Source: VRUE01 sp963701265
GTDB taxonomy: Bacteria; Actinomycetota; Thermoleophilia; Solirubrobacterales; 70-9
Reading direction: 5' to 3'
Length of the DNA stretch: 64,000 nucleotides
NCBI GenBank assembly: GCA_963701265.1
Contig: OY969581.1
Coordinates: 2,480,001-2,544,000, forward strand
Positions 40,199 through 49,711 of this stretch are shown here, piece after piece. The position numbers and the translations under genes were made by a program. A model generated the notes under the pieces. It was not told where the DNA came from. It saw only the letters and a program-made list of their open reading frames with translations, and ran no database searches. Position 1 is the stretch's first letter. Every line of letters begins with the position of its first letter.

Positions 40199-40230
40199 AA
40201 AGGGGGCCGCGCCGAGGCGCGGCCCCCTTT
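40199..40230 (+). terminator. Rho-independent terminator
   Basis: A 14-bp GC-rich stem (40199-40212 with 40217-40230) and a 4-nt loop, with T residues at the base. It lies between convergent genes and may serve both. Confidence 0.85.
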
Positions 40231-40263
40231 CCTCCCAGGGGAGAGCGGTACTGCGTGGGAGTT

Positions 40264-41346
40264 CTAGAGCCCGTACACCCCCGCCGGGTTCCATTTCAGA
40301 GAACCCGACCAGTTGCGGTTGATTACGCCGGTCGACAATGATCCGGAGATGCTGGTGCTTGAGATCGCACTTTTGTTGTTCGGCGTTGCAGTGAGTTCAC
40401 CGGTGAACGTCTCGGGTTTGCATTTTGAACCGCTGTAGCTGACGGTGAACGAGATATTCGAGAGCTTGATCGAGCTGCCCTGATCCGTCGCTTTCCACGG
40501 CAGTGAATTCGAGGTCACCGAGGTGACGGAGTTGCAGATTTCGGCGATCGACCCAGTCAGCGAGCAGGCACCCCAGTTGAACGCGGTGACTTTGCCTTCG
40601 CTGCCCGGTTCGAGGACCAGGGTCCCACTGTTCGACGGGCAAGTCATTGCGCCGTCTTCACCAGAAGCCCATCCCAGCGAGCCACTGAGGGCGACCGCGG
40701 ATACCGTGATAATCCCGTATTCACCCGACGGCGAAACGGATGGCGTGCCGCTGGCAGCTGCCGAACCGAGGGGGTTGCCCGCTGAGTCTTTCGCTTCGAC
40801 GGTGCCGGCAAAGCTGACGTATTTGATGCTGCTGGGGGAGAACATCGGCGTTCCGGTCAGAGTGCCGGAGTAGATCACTTCGGTGGGGCAGAAGATGCCG
40901 CCTTTGAAGCTGAACGCAATGTTGACTCCACTGACCGCGATCGTCTGCTGTTCGGTGATTGTGGCGTTCCAGGGCTGGCTTTTTGGAGTCACGGCAGTCA
41001 CCCCACCGGCACAGACCGCCTGCAGAAAGCCGGTCAGTTCGCAGCTCGACGGTGCGGCTTCGAAGCCGCTGACGTTTGCTTTGCCGCCGGGTTCGACGTT
41101 GAGGGTCGCTTTGTCTTCACAGGTGACGGAGCCGAGCGACGTGCTGCTGAAGGAAATTTTTCCCTGCAGGCCGAGTGCGGCTTTTGACGTGATCGAGGTC
41201 CCGTTTTTCGCCCAGCGAAGTCCACCGTCCGTCAGTTTTGTTCCTTTTTCGGTCCAGCTGCTGGCGGAAGCCGCGGCCGGAACGATGAATGCCACTGCCA
41301 GCGCCGCGGTAGCGGCAAGCAGCAGCATCGTCCTGATCGATCTCAT
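40264..41346 (-). CDS. Secreted protein with internal duplication
   Basis: 360 aa with a signal peptide (1-28, ending ASA). Two ~100-residue halves are similar: SVTCEDKATLNVEPGG... and AMTCPSNSGTLVLEPGS..., each with SCELTG/ACSLTG, then SQPWNA/SLPWKA and later CPTEVIYSGTLTGTP/CKPETFTGELTATP. Each half has paired cysteines consistent with disulfides. AGGAGG precedes the ATG. Function unknown; probably an extracellular beta-sandwich protein. Confidence 0.75.
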   Translation of the reverse strand: MRSIRTMLLLAATAALAVAFIVPAAASASSWTEKGTKLTDGGLRWAKNGTSITSKAALGLQGKISFSSTSLGSVTCEDKATLNVEPGGKANVSGFEAAPSSCELTGFLQAVCAGGVTAVTPKSQPWNATITEQQTIAVSGVNIAFSFKGGIFCPTEVIYSGTLTGTPMFSPSSIKYVSFAGTVEAKDSAGNPLGSAAASGTPSVSPSGEYGIITVSAVALSGSLGWASGEDGAMTCPSNSGTLVLEPGSEGKVTAFNWGACSLTGSIAEICNSVTSVTSNSLPWKATDQGSSIKLSNISFTVSYSGSKCKPETFTGELTATPNNKSAISSTSISGSLSTGVINRNWSGSLKWNPAGVYGL

Positions 41347-41379
41347 ACGTGTTCCCTCCTAAAGCCTGGTTTTTGAATC

Positions 41380-41406
41380 CTGCGCGAGTCGAACTCGCTG
41401 GCGCAG
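41380..41406. repeat. Hairpin upstream of the duplicated secreted gene
   Basis: CTGCGC-GAGT...ACTC-GC..GCGCAG pairs imperfectly. It lies between the PucR stop and the next gene's start, and may end the large operon. Confidence 0.35.
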
Positions 41407-41464
41407 TCTCTTGGCTGGAAACACATAGCTGCCCTACCAATATGTGAGGAAAGACACGGCGGAC

Positions 41465-42646
41465 CTAACCCGCTGTCAGATCAGCCTGATCGCCTAAGTC
41501 CTTCAGTCGCAGAGCGACCTCCGCCTCGGCCCCACAGTCGTCCAGCGAGCGCCCGATCTTCTCCTCCGCTGCACGCAGGCGGATGCTCACCGTCTGGCGT
41601 GCTATCCCGAGCCTCGCCGCCGCCGAGGAGACGTTCCTCCCAGCCGCCAGGTAAGCGTGGAGAGTGTCCCGCAGAGCCTCACCCCCGTCTCGCTCCGCTT
41701 CCAGCGGGCCGAGATAGATGTCGTGCAGGGAGCTGGCAAGGACATCGTCGCGAAGAGCAGCGGCAAGCAGGGCAACGTCGGCGTAGCGCACGCGCCGCTC
41801 GCCCGCGCGCCGGGCGACAGCTATTGCCGCCCTCGCCTGGCGATGCGTAAGGCGCCAGCCCTCGATCCCCTGTCCGGCCTCGCCGACGGCCAAGGAGACC
41901 TCGGCCGGCAGGTCCCGCTCGGCACCGGCGAGGGCCTCGCAAGCCGCGAGCCTGCTTCTGCTCCCCGCCCATGCCCAGACCAGCCCCTCTTCGCCACCTA
42001 CCACCAGCTGCTGGCAATCCAGGGATTCGAGAAAGCCGGGCAATGCCTCAAGCGCGCCGGGACCGGACGCGATCACCCCGAGGTGCCAAGCGTCGAGCTC
42101 GTAGCGCAGGTCTGCCAACTCCAGCGGCTCCCCGCCCAGCATCCTCCTGACTCGCTCCGCCAGGCGCTGCCTGCTTCCGACCAGGGAGGCCTGCTCCTCC
42201 ACATCCCGGGTGTACTCCTCGGCAACGGCAGCCACGAGGCCATCGAGCTGGATCGAGACCAACCAGAGCAGCCCTTGCAGGTCGCGGCCGGCGAGGCCGA
42301 GGGCATCGGCCTCACCGAGAGCGAAGTCGCTGAGCAGGGAGCAGCCAGCGAAGTAGCGCCGCAGCACCGTGTCGAGGCTGACGCCGTTGCGCGCTGCCCC
42401 GCGAGCCTGCGCGAGGAGCTCCGGTGGGACGGGCCGGCGGCGATCCTCGCTCGCCTCTATGGCCGCGATCCCGTAGTCGAGGGCAGCGCTCACAGCGGTG
42501 CGCAGGCCCGCCGCGTACTCGGGGTCGTCCACGGCGCCGGGATCCGAGACAGCGTGGACGCGGGCCAACATCGCCTGTTCGATCTCGGCTCGGCGGGCGC
42601 GCAGGCGCGCGGCGAGTTCGTCGCGGCGGCCTGGAGACCCCCTCAT
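41465..42646 (-). CDS. PucR/CdaR-type transcriptional regulator
   Basis: 393 aa. The C-terminal PucR helix-turn-helix (TLHAYLAAGRNVSSAAARLGIARQTVSIRLRAAEEKIGR, residues ~330-368) follows a GGDEF-like middle domain and an N-terminal helical RsbRD-like region (~1-150) containing VSLDTVLRRYFAGCSLL. It starts with ATG overlapping the upstream stop by 4 nt. As the last gene of the secreted-protein operon it may regulate it; its ligand is unknown. Confidence 0.85.
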   Translation of the reverse strand: MRGSPGRRDELAARLRARRAEIEQAMLARVHAVSDPGAVDDPEYAAGLRTAVSAALDYGIAAIEASEDRRRPVPPELLAQARGAARNGVSLDTVLRRYFAGCSLLSDFALGEADALGLAGRDLQGLLWLVSIQLDGLVAAVAEEYTRDVEEQASLVGSRQRLAERVRRMLGGEPLELADLRYELDAWHLGVIASGPGALEALPGFLESLDCQQLVVGGEEGLVWAWAGSRSRLAACEALAGAERDLPAEVSLAVGEAGQGIEGWRLTHRQARAAIAVARRAGERRVRYADVALLAAALRDDVLASSLHDIYLGPLEAERDGGEALRDTLHAYLAAGRNVSSAAARLGIARQTVSIRLRAAEEKIGRSLDDCGAEAEVALRLKDLGDQADLTAG

Positions 42647-44520
42647 CGCACCTTGCAGCTGCCGCTCAGTGTCGATGTCAGCTTCGGTGCCCCAGCAAAC
42701 TCGAAGCTCGTGCGGGCGAGCGAGAAGACCGCTCCCGGAAAGCCGGCCGGTGCCGGGCAGCCGGCACTGACGAAGCTGTGGCTGCCGCCGTTGGCCCGAT
42801 AGCGCCGCGAGAGCCTCATCTCCACCGCGGTCAGGTTGCCCCAGTTGGCGAGCGCCTGCGGCAGGGTGGCGTCAAGTGCGGTCCCGTAGGTGCCGCGTCC
42901 GATCTTCTCGAGATCGAAGACGATCACGAAGGAGGTGGCGAAGGGATGGGGGGAGTAGATCTGGCCGAGGAGGACGTGCTTGCCGTGGCTGAGGCCGTTG
43001 AAGACGAGCAGCCTCCCTTTGGTCGGGTAGCGATCCTGCCCCGCGAGTGTAATGTCCGCCTCGAAGCTTCCTTGGCCGACCAGCGCCTCCTTGCAGGCGG
43101 CAAGCGCGCGCGAGGTGGAGGCGGGCTGGATGCTGTCGTAGGGACAGGTCGGCAAGTCGGAGTAGTCCAGCTGCCCATGGCGGTTGATCTCGATCCGCAC
43201 CCTCTTCAAGGGGGGAACAGCGCCGCCGTCAACGCTGGCGAGCTTCCACTCGACCGTGACCGCGACCGGGGAGACCGCTCGCCGCGGCAGGGCCCGGGGA
43301 GCGAGTCTGCCACCCAGCGCAAGGCGCAGGTTGCCTTGCTGGGAGACCGCCGAGGAGGTTGCCGGCTGGGGCCCCTCGTCTTGTGCGGGGCGTTTGCCCT
43401 TGGCGCTGGCCAGCGCCGCGGTGACGCCCGAGCCTTCCGCCGGCACCGGCGTCCCGGACGGACCGCTGCCAAGCTGTTTTTCGGCCAGCACGACTTTGTC
43501 GGTCGCCGGTTCCGGTGCGTAGGCGAGGACGCTTGAGAGTTCCGTGTTGCCGGAGGTGACGTAGACCCGGCCCTGGGTCGACTCGGAGGAGTTGTCGACC
43601 GCAAGCCCCGGCGGCTGCGCGTTGACGATGTTGCGCTTGAGGCGACCTAGATAGGCGCCGGTGGCGTCGAAGGCGTAGATCGCCCCTTCGGGCTCTTCGG
43701 CCACGCCGGGTTCGAGGTTGTCGGCGACGTAGACGGTGCCGCGAACCCGATCGACCGCGACCGCGGAGTCGCGCAGGGAGACGAAGTGCCCACCGGGGAC
43801 GTCATTGCCGTCGATCTCGGCGACCGGCTCGTCCTCGTCCAGCGCCGGCTCGTAGACCTTGATCGTGTGCGAGGCCGCGTCGGCGACGTAGATGCGCCCG
43901 TCCACCGCAGCGAGTCCGTAGCCGCTCCCAAGCGAGCCCTCGCCGATGCGCAACGGCTCGCCTCCAACTTCCAAGGGATTGCCGAAGGGGTCGTAGGCCG
44001 AGACGAAGGTGCGGTTGTCGACGTAGGCGATGCCGCTCGCCGGATCCACGGCGACACCGGTCGGGTGATCGGAGTCGATCGTCACCGGGGAGCCGAAGAC
44101 GGTCTCCGCCGAGAGCGGCAGGGGCGAGAGGCTGAGGCGGGTGACGTCGCGGTGGTAGTCGTTGACGTAAAGGCGATCGCCGCCGTCGAAGGCGAGTCCG
44201 CAGGGCCCATCGAGGGGATCCACCTCTTTCGCCTGGGCTTGATAGCCCGCGTCCGGGGTAAAGCCGTCGATCGTGTGGTGGTAGTAGTCGGAGACGTAGA
44301 AGTTGCCCTCGGAGTCGACCGCGACGCCGCAGGGGCCTTCGAGCTGTCCGGCCGGCGGCGGGATCAATTCGAAGGGGGTGGGCACCGGCCTGTAGACGAG
44401 CACCGGATCGTCGTGGTCCGCCTGGGCGGACGGCGCCGCGCAGAGAGCCAGGATCGCCACGGCGAGAGCCGTGACCCATGCCCGGCCAGTCCGTCGGCCG
44501 CTCGTCCCAACTGCCCTCAT
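42643..44520 (-). CDS. Secreted NHL-repeat protein
   Basis: 625 aa. Signal peptide 1-34 (ending AQA). Residues 40-330 carry at least five NHL/propeller repeats (GPCGVAVDSEGNFYVSDY, GPCGLAFDGGDRLYVNDY, HPTGVAVDPASGIAYVDN, GLAAVDGRIYVADA, DSAVAVDRVRGTVYVADN). The C-terminal ~200 residues share the pattern seen at the ends of the giant neighbours (LPTCPYDSIQPASTSRALAAC, GRLLVFNG, IVFDLEKIG). GGGGAAG is at the ATG, which overlaps the upstream stop by 4 nt. Alternative upstream ATG 44562 is rejected. Confidence 0.75.
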   Translation of the reverse strand: MRAVGTSGRRTGRAWVTALAVAILALCAAPSAQADHDDPVLVYRPVPTPFELIPPPAGQLEGPCGVAVDSEGNFYVSDYYHHTIDGFTPDAGYQAQAKEVDPLDGPCGLAFDGGDRLYVNDYHRDVTRLSLSPLPLSAETVFGSPVTIDSDHPTGVAVDPASGIAYVDNRTFVSAYDPFGNPLEVGGEPLRIGEGSLGSGYGLAAVDGRIYVADAASHTIKVYEPALDEDEPVAEIDGNDVPGGHFVSLRDSAVAVDRVRGTVYVADNLEPGVAEEPEGAIYAFDATGAYLGRLKRNIVNAQPPGLAVDNSSESTQGRVYVTSGNTELSSVLAYAPEPATDKVVLAEKQLGSGPSGTPVPAEGSGVTAALASAKGKRPAQDEGPQPATSSAVSQQGNLRLALGGRLAPRALPRRAVSPVAVTVEWKLASVDGGAVPPLKRVRIEINRHGQLDYSDLPTCPYDSIQPASTSRALAACKEALVGQGSFEADITLAGQDRYPTKGRLLVFNGLSHGKHVLLGQIYSPHPFATSFVIVFDLEKIGRGTYGTALDATLPQALANWGNLTAVEMRLSRRYRANGGSHSFVSAGCPAPAGFPGAVFSLARTSFEFAGAPKLTSTLSGSCKVR

Positions 44521-47500
44521 CGCTTCCCCTTTCGCTTTGCCTTGCCGTGCTTGCTCCCGCACTGCCCGCGCAGCTTCGAGGTGAAGACCGTGCCGCGGTT
44601 GTTCTGGCCGAGCGCTTTGACGCTGGCGATTGGCGGCGCGCTGCAGATGTTGGCCGAGTTGACCAGGAGGCCCCGCTTGCCGCCGTTCAGCGTCATCACG
44701 AAACGCTCGATCGGGGCGTCGGGCAGCGCTTCGAAGGAGGCGCGGATGCCCTGCCTGGTCGGGCCGATCCGCCCCTGCAGGACGATCCGCACCTCGCCGC
44801 TGCGCAGCGAGGCGACCAGGTCCGGCAGCCGGTTGTCCGAGGAGCGCAGGTAGACGGGCCCCCGCAGCGGCTCGTCGAAGAGCGGGGTGTAAGCGACGGC
44901 CTTGCCGTAGACCGAGCCGGGCGGGCAGCGCTCGACGGCGAACTGCTCGCGGGTGCAGATCGCCCTGATGTGCTCCTGGGCGAGGAAGAGCGAGTGCGGC
45001 ATGGTGACCGCGATGTCCTTGAGACTGGCGTCCCCTGCCCCCCTCGAGGCGAAGGTCGTTCTCAGCGAGGGGTAGTCGCCGCGTTTGGTACCGCCCCTGA
45101 GGCGCAAGCCCAGTTTCGGCTGGAAGCCCAGGGTCAGGCAGTTGAGCAGCTGGAAGCGCTTGCCGACGGTGGCGGTGCTGTCGTCACTCGGGTCACCGAA
45201 GCGAGCGCCCGACCCGGTCAGGGTGGAGGTGAGCTGGGACGGTTCGCAGCTGGTCGGGTTGCGGGTGAACTGCTGGCGGTCGACGTAGATGCGGATGTCG
45301 CGCAGGTGCAGCGGGATGCCGCTGAGGATGTGGGGAATCGGGTCGGAGGCGCGCGAGTCGATCTGCAGTTGGGCGGTCGACTGGTCGATCGCGAAGGCCG
45401 AGCGGATCACGATCGTGCCGAGGTCGAAGGGGCCGCCGGTGGCGGAGTTGATCGTCACCAGCGAGAGCGGCTGGCGGTTGTAGGACCCGGCGAGGTAGAC
45501 GCGCCCGGGAGCGTAGGTGAGGGCCGGGCCTACCCCGTAGCCGGTCAGGGTCCGGCCGATTTGGCTGGCAGCAGGGCAGGAGGGGATGGTGGCCTCCTCC
45601 GCCCCGGTCCGCGAGCGAGCGGCGGCGATCGCCGCCTCGGGACAGAAGGGGATGCCCGCCAGCTTGCCGGTGATCCCCTTCGGCAGGACCAGCGAGTAGG
45701 AGGTGATCTCCTGTTCTGTGTCCTGGCGCGAGAGGTGGATGAAGTAGGGGGTGTAGGAGCCGACGTTGGAGTTGACGCCGCCAGCCGTGGCTCCAGGGCT
45801 GAAGGGCGGGATACCGCTGGGACAGGGGCCGCCGCCGATCCCCGCCTCGGTGTTCGAGTCGGTCTCGAAATGCCCGACCGAGACGACGCCGCCCCAGGGC
45901 ACCAGGTCGATCCCCGTTCCCCGCTGGCCGCAGGAAGCGGGGGAGATCAGCGGCGCCCTCACCCCGGAGCGGAAGTCGACCGCGAGGTCGTCGTAGGGAA
46001 GCTGGGGCAGGCCCTCGAAGGTCGCGGTGAGCCGGCCGCTGCCCGGGTCGGGGACGATCTTGCCGGCCAGCCGCGCCAGCACCCCCCTCGCCGGCGCCCT
46101 GGCGACGAGGTAGACGGCGACCATGGTGTCGAAGGGGTTCTCGGACCCGGGCGCGGGCGTGGCCGGGTTGTCCGGTTGCGCCAGGTACACCGCCCCCTCC
46201 AGCCTCTCCCCGAAGAGGGGAGTGGCCACCGTGAAGGTGCCGATCTTGGCCCCGTCGGGACAGCCTTCGCCCTCACGGGAGAAGGCCGTCTCCGCCGCGT
46301 ACTGGGCCGGGGCGCAGACGCCGAGGCCCTCGCCGACCGAGGGGTTGAGAGTGGCGCCATCGGGCAGCAGGACGGTCGCCTTCCTTACCTGGGCGGGAAC
46401 CCTGGCCGTCCTGTCCAGGAGCGCCAGGTCTTCGTTGTGCAGGGTGAGCTGGAAGCCGGAGGCGGTGGAGGCATTTTTGCTGGTGAGGCCGGCGACGGGG
46501 TGCGGGGCGAAGCCGAGGAAGCGGCAGCTGAGCTCGGCGGGATCGCCAGCCGAGTCACGGCTGAGAGCGGTGGCATCGGCTCGAGCGGGCTGCTGCCAGG
46601 CGCTGGCGCTGGCGGTGAAGGCCAGCGGTCGCTGGCAGTTGGCCGGCAGGGTCAGGTAGGCGCGTGGCGGGAAGTTCTTCGGTGGCCCCAATGAGCATTT
46701 GGCCCAGGGGAAGTCGGGCTCCGCCTCGTTCAGGCAGTTGCCGCGCTCGCCGTCGTGGGAGACCCCCCAAGGCGTCCCCCAGAACACCAGGTCGAGACCG
46801 TGCAGGTCGAGTGACTGGGGGAAATCGCTCGCCTGCAGCGCCACCGGGTAGGAGCCGTCCGCTGCCTGGCGCAGGTCGACGTCCAGAACCACCGGCGCCC
46901 CGAAGGGAGAAAACCCGATCTGGGCCGGAACGCCCGGCGCGGGGTCGAGGTTGAAGACGCCGAAGCGGCGCACGGTGCCGCCGCCGCGGCTGGTGGCGAT
47001 CTCGACGGTGCCGATCTGGCTATCGGCTGGGCAGCTCTCGCCGGAGACGCTCGCTTCAAAGGGCGAGGAGCGGGGAGTGTGGAACGCCGCCGAGCCGCAC
47101 TTGCGCAGGACCGCCTGGTTCAGGGTCAGACCGGCCGGCATCTCGATCCGCAGGTCGCGCAGGTCGCCGTCGGGGAAGGGAACACCCGGCTGGCCTTCGA
47201 ACTCGCCGCCGAGGCGCAGGCCGAGGTGGAAGCGCAGCAACTGCGGGTGCGAGCCTGCCGAGGTCGCCGCCCCTCCCCCTTCGGCGACGGCACTGGCCGC
47301 GAAGCCGGCCGTGTCCGGGAGGAAGCCGAAGCCCGCGGTGGTGACGAACGTGGCCGGGGCGCCGAGCGTCGTGCTGTCAGGATTGGTCGCGCTGAGGCGG
47401 AAGCGGTAGCTGGTGCTCGCGGTGAGGCCGGAGATCGCGGCACGGGCGGGGTGAGCGCCCACGCCTTCGCCCGCGGTGATGGCCGGCGTGCTGGTCGCCC

Positions 47501-47729
47501 CGGCGAAACCGCTCGCTTCGAAGCTCTCCTCGGTGGTGTATTCGAAGACGTAGGTCGTCGCTTTGCCACCGGGATCGACCGTGCCGGCGAGCAGCGCCGA
47601 GACACCCTGGACGTTGGCAGCCGATACCGGGCCCAGTGCTGGCGCGGCTCCGGCGGGGGCGGCGAGCGCAAGCGCGAGCGAGCAGCCCAAGACCAGCACG
47701 CGAACGACCGCCGCCGCGCGCGTCCTCAC
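44517..47729 (-). CDS. Giant secreted protein, FN3 plus repeated beta domains (paralogue B)
   Basis: 1070 aa. Signal peptide 1-28, an FN3-like domain (~32-110), and a long region matching its neighbour at 49674-53936: GSHPQLLRFHLGL, CPADSQIGTVEI, VYLAGSYNRQPLSLVTI, PHSLFLAQEHIRAICTREQF, CPPGSVYGKAVAYTPLFDEPL, GPVYLRSSDNRLPDL. It ends KHGKAKRKGKR. GTG start overlaps the upstream gene by 4 nt. Extracellular; adhesion or matrix assembly is a guess. Confidence 0.75.
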   Translation of the reverse strand: MRTRAAAVVRVLVLGCSLALALAAPAGAAPALGPVSAANVQGVSALLAGTVDPGGKATTYVFEYTTEESFEASGFAGATSTPAITAGEGVGAHPARAAISGLTASTSYRFRLSATNPDSTTLGAPATFVTTAGFGFLPDTAGFAASAVAEGGGAATSAGSHPQLLRFHLGLRLGGEFEGQPGVPFPDGDLRDLRIEMPAGLTLNQAVLRKCGSAAFHTPRSSPFEASVSGESCPADSQIGTVEIATSRGGGTVRRFGVFNLDPAPGVPAQIGFSPFGAPVVLDVDLRQAADGSYPVALQASDFPQSLDLHGLDLVFWGTPWGVSHDGERGNCLNEAEPDFPWAKCSLGPPKNFPPRAYLTLPANCQRPLAFTASASAWQQPARADATALSRDSAGDPAELSCRFLGFAPHPVAGLTSKNASTASGFQLTLHNEDLALLDRTARVPAQVRKATVLLPDGATLNPSVGEGLGVCAPAQYAAETAFSREGEGCPDGAKIGTFTVATPLFGERLEGAVYLAQPDNPATPAPGSENPFDTMVAVYLVARAPARGVLARLAGKIVPDPGSGRLTATFEGLPQLPYDDLAVDFRSGVRAPLISPASCGQRGTGIDLVPWGGVVSVGHFETDSNTEAGIGGGPCPSGIPPFSPGATAGGVNSNVGSYTPYFIHLSRQDTEQEITSYSLVLPKGITGKLAGIPFCPEAAIAAARSRTGAEEATIPSCPAASQIGRTLTGYGVGPALTYAPGRVYLAGSYNRQPLSLVTINSATGGPFDLGTIVIRSAFAIDQSTAQLQIDSRASDPIPHILSGIPLHLRDIRIYVDRQQFTRNPTSCEPSQLTSTLTGSGARFGDPSDDSTATVGKRFQLLNCLTLGFQPKLGLRLRGGTKRGDYPSLRTTFASRGAGDASLKDIAVTMPHSLFLAQEHIRAICTREQFAVERCPPGSVYGKAVAYTPLFDEPLRGPVYLRSSDNRLPDLVASLRSGEVRIVLQGRIGPTRQGIRASFEALPDAPIERFVMTLNGGKRGLLVNSANICSAPPIASVKALGQNNRGTVFTSKLRGQCGSKHGKAKRKGKR

Positions 47730-49711
47730 CTGCCACCCCCTGCCCGGCTGCCCTTGCCGCGAGAGCGCTTGCCCTTCTTGACGCACTTGCCACGCCGCTT
47801 CACGAACCCCCGCCTGCACTTCTTCCCTTCGCCTCGGTAGTGCACCTTGGGATTGCCAAGGCCCTCCAGCTGCGTGTTGAGCGCCGGGTCTACCGGTTCT
47901 GAGAGCAGGCCCTGACAGGCGTTGCCCTCGCACGGGATCGGCGTTTCGGCTTCCGGGAAGCCGCCGCCGATGCGGGCGTCGTAGAGGTCGACGGAGCCCG
48001 GGTCGGATTTGACCAGAGAGCCATCGGTGAGGAAGAAGACGTCGGCTCCATCGAGGGAGGCGTCGACGAAGGACGCGCCCCCTTCGGCCCGGCCCGAGGA
48101 GATCAGGGTCACGCAGCCGCCGGAGCGGGTGCAGTCGCCGCTGCCCAGGGCCTCCCACTGGTAGACGTCCCGATCGTTGTTGGTGTCGGTGCTGACGAGG
48201 GCGTCGCGGGAGTCGAAGAAGAGGCGGCGGCCGTCGGGGCTGAGGACGCGGGGCTTGTAGGAATTGGTGGCGTCAGTGCCCTCGCCGTTGGGGACCGAGC
48301 CGGGGATGCTCGAGGGGCCAATCGGGCTGGTGGCACTGGTGCGACAAGAGGAGCAGGCGAGGAAGCCGGTGGTGGCGTCGTAGAGGAAAACCTCGGAATC
48401 GGGTTCGCCCGTTTTGCGGTCGGTGTTGTCGAACCCGGTCAGGGGCTCGATCGAGACGAAGACGAGGTGGGTGCCGTCGGGGCTGACCCTGGCGGTGCCG
48501 GTGGTGGGCGGGTAGTTGGAGGCGTCAGCGTCGGCGGCGGCTTTTGTCGCCATCCCGTCGTGCCAGAGGAAGAGGCCAGCGGCATCCACGTAGTAGACGG
48601 AGTCGCCCGTGGCGGAGGCGCCGAGGACTCCTTTGACGCCACCCGCAGGAGTGAGGTCGACGGCGGAGTGCGAGGTGGCGCTGTAGCGATAGAGATGACC
48701 AGCCGCCGTGAAGTAGGCGATCGAGCCGTCGGTCGCAGCGGTCTCGAACCTCCCCCCTCCCCCAGCAGCTTCGTCGACGCGAACCGTCTGGCCGCCCTCG
48801 CGCAGGTGGAGATCGCCGCTTCCGAGGTCGTTCCAGTAGACGCGCGAGCCGTCGTCGGAGATCGCCGCAGCCTGGGCGCCGAGGACCGCCCCCGGCGTCC
48901 CTTCCGACTCGCCCGGCAGCAGGTTGACCAGGCTCAGGCCCACCCCCTGCGACCACTCGTAGAGGTTGGCCTTCTCGGGATCGCAGCCTTCCCCCAGCGG
49001 GACTTCGGTTGCGTCGGGTGTGAGCGCCGCGCAGCTGGTAAGCACCAGATGGCGCAGGTCGGGCGAGGTACCCGCCAGGACGACGTCGAACTCGGCTGGC
49101 TCGAGAGCGCTCCCTGCGAGGTCGGCCGGACCGAGCAGCGCCGCGAATCCCCCCGTCGTGTTCTCGCGCAGGTAGTAGTTCTGGAAGCCCGCCGGCGCCC
49201 CGGTGCCGGCGGGCGGCGGGTTGGCCACCGCGCAGCCCTCGCCACCGCCGCGGCAGTGGCGCCCGTTCAGCACCAACCCCCGCGCGAGATCGGTGGAGAA
49301 CAGCTGGTAGGGGACGCCTTCGTCGGCAGTGCCATAGGAACCGGAGAAGAGCGGCACGGCGATGTTCTCGCTCGACCAGCCCCCGGCGCCGCGACGGGCG
49401 AGGTACTGCGAGGCCGGCGGAGCGCCCTGAGAGCCTTCGCCGAAGGAAGCAGCAGATCCGTAGGTAACGGCGCTGCCGTCACTGGACGCCTGCAGCACGC
49501 CACCGCCGGCGATCGTCTCCGGCGGGTCGACCTGCCCGCCGTTTTTGGTGACCGGCGAGACCATCTCCCAGCCGCGGCCATCGGGCAGGGCGACGGCGCC
49601 CCGCGCCGACAGCATGAGCAGCAGGAGAGTCAGCCCCAGCGCGGTACCGCCGAGGCGGACCACGCTGGGGCCGCTAGCCCTGTGCGTGCCGCTTCGCGGT
49701 ACGACTGCCAT
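47726..49711 (-). CDS. Secreted TolB-like beta-propeller protein (paralogue B)
   Basis: 661 aa. Signal peptide 1-41. Repeated propeller blades (DGSAVTYGSAASF, DGSRVYWNDLGSGDL, DGTHLVFVSIEPLTG, DGRRLFFDSRDALVSTDTNNDRDVYQW, DGADVFFLTDGSLV). The end has a Cys-basic motif, KCRRGFVKRRGKCVKK, followed by a KKGKRSRGKG tail. The start is chosen at ATG 49711 because the signal peptide follows; it overlaps the upstream gene by 38 nt. Paralogous to the gene at 53933-56164. Confidence 0.75.
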   Translation of the reverse strand: MAVVPRSGTHRASGPSVVRLGGTALGLTLLLLMLSARGAVALPDGRGWEMVSPVTKNGGQVDPPETIAGGGVLQASSDGSAVTYGSAASFGEGSQGAPPASQYLARRGAGGWSSENIAVPLFSGSYGTADEGVPYQLFSTDLARGLVLNGRHCRGGGEGCAVANPPPAGTGAPAGFQNYYLRENTTGGFAALLGPADLAGSALEPAEFDVVLAGTSPDLRHLVLTSCAALTPDATEVPLGEGCDPEKANLYEWSQGVGLSLVNLLPGESEGTPGAVLGAQAAAISDDGSRVYWNDLGSGDLHLREGGQTVRVDEAAGGGGRFETAATDGSIAYFTAAGHLYRYSATSHSAVDLTPAGGVKGVLGASATGDSVYYVDAAGLFLWHDGMATKAAADADASNYPPTTGTARVSPDGTHLVFVSIEPLTGFDNTDRKTGEPDSEVFLYDATTGFLACSSCRTSATSPIGPSSIPGSVPNGEGTDATNSYKPRVLSPDGRRLFFDSRDALVSTDTNNDRDVYQWEALGSGDCTRSGGCVTLISSGRAEGGASFVDASLDGADVFFLTDGSLVKSDPGSVDLYDARIGGGFPEAETPIPCEGNACQGLLSEPVDPALNTQLEGLGNPKVHYRGEGKKCRRGFVKRRGKCVKKGKRSRGKGSRAGGGR

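Noticed and set aside
44478..46694. 738-codon plus-strand reading frame
   Set aside because: Low-complexity Gly/Arg/Asp antisense shadow of the giant secreted protein gene, common in high-GC DNA.
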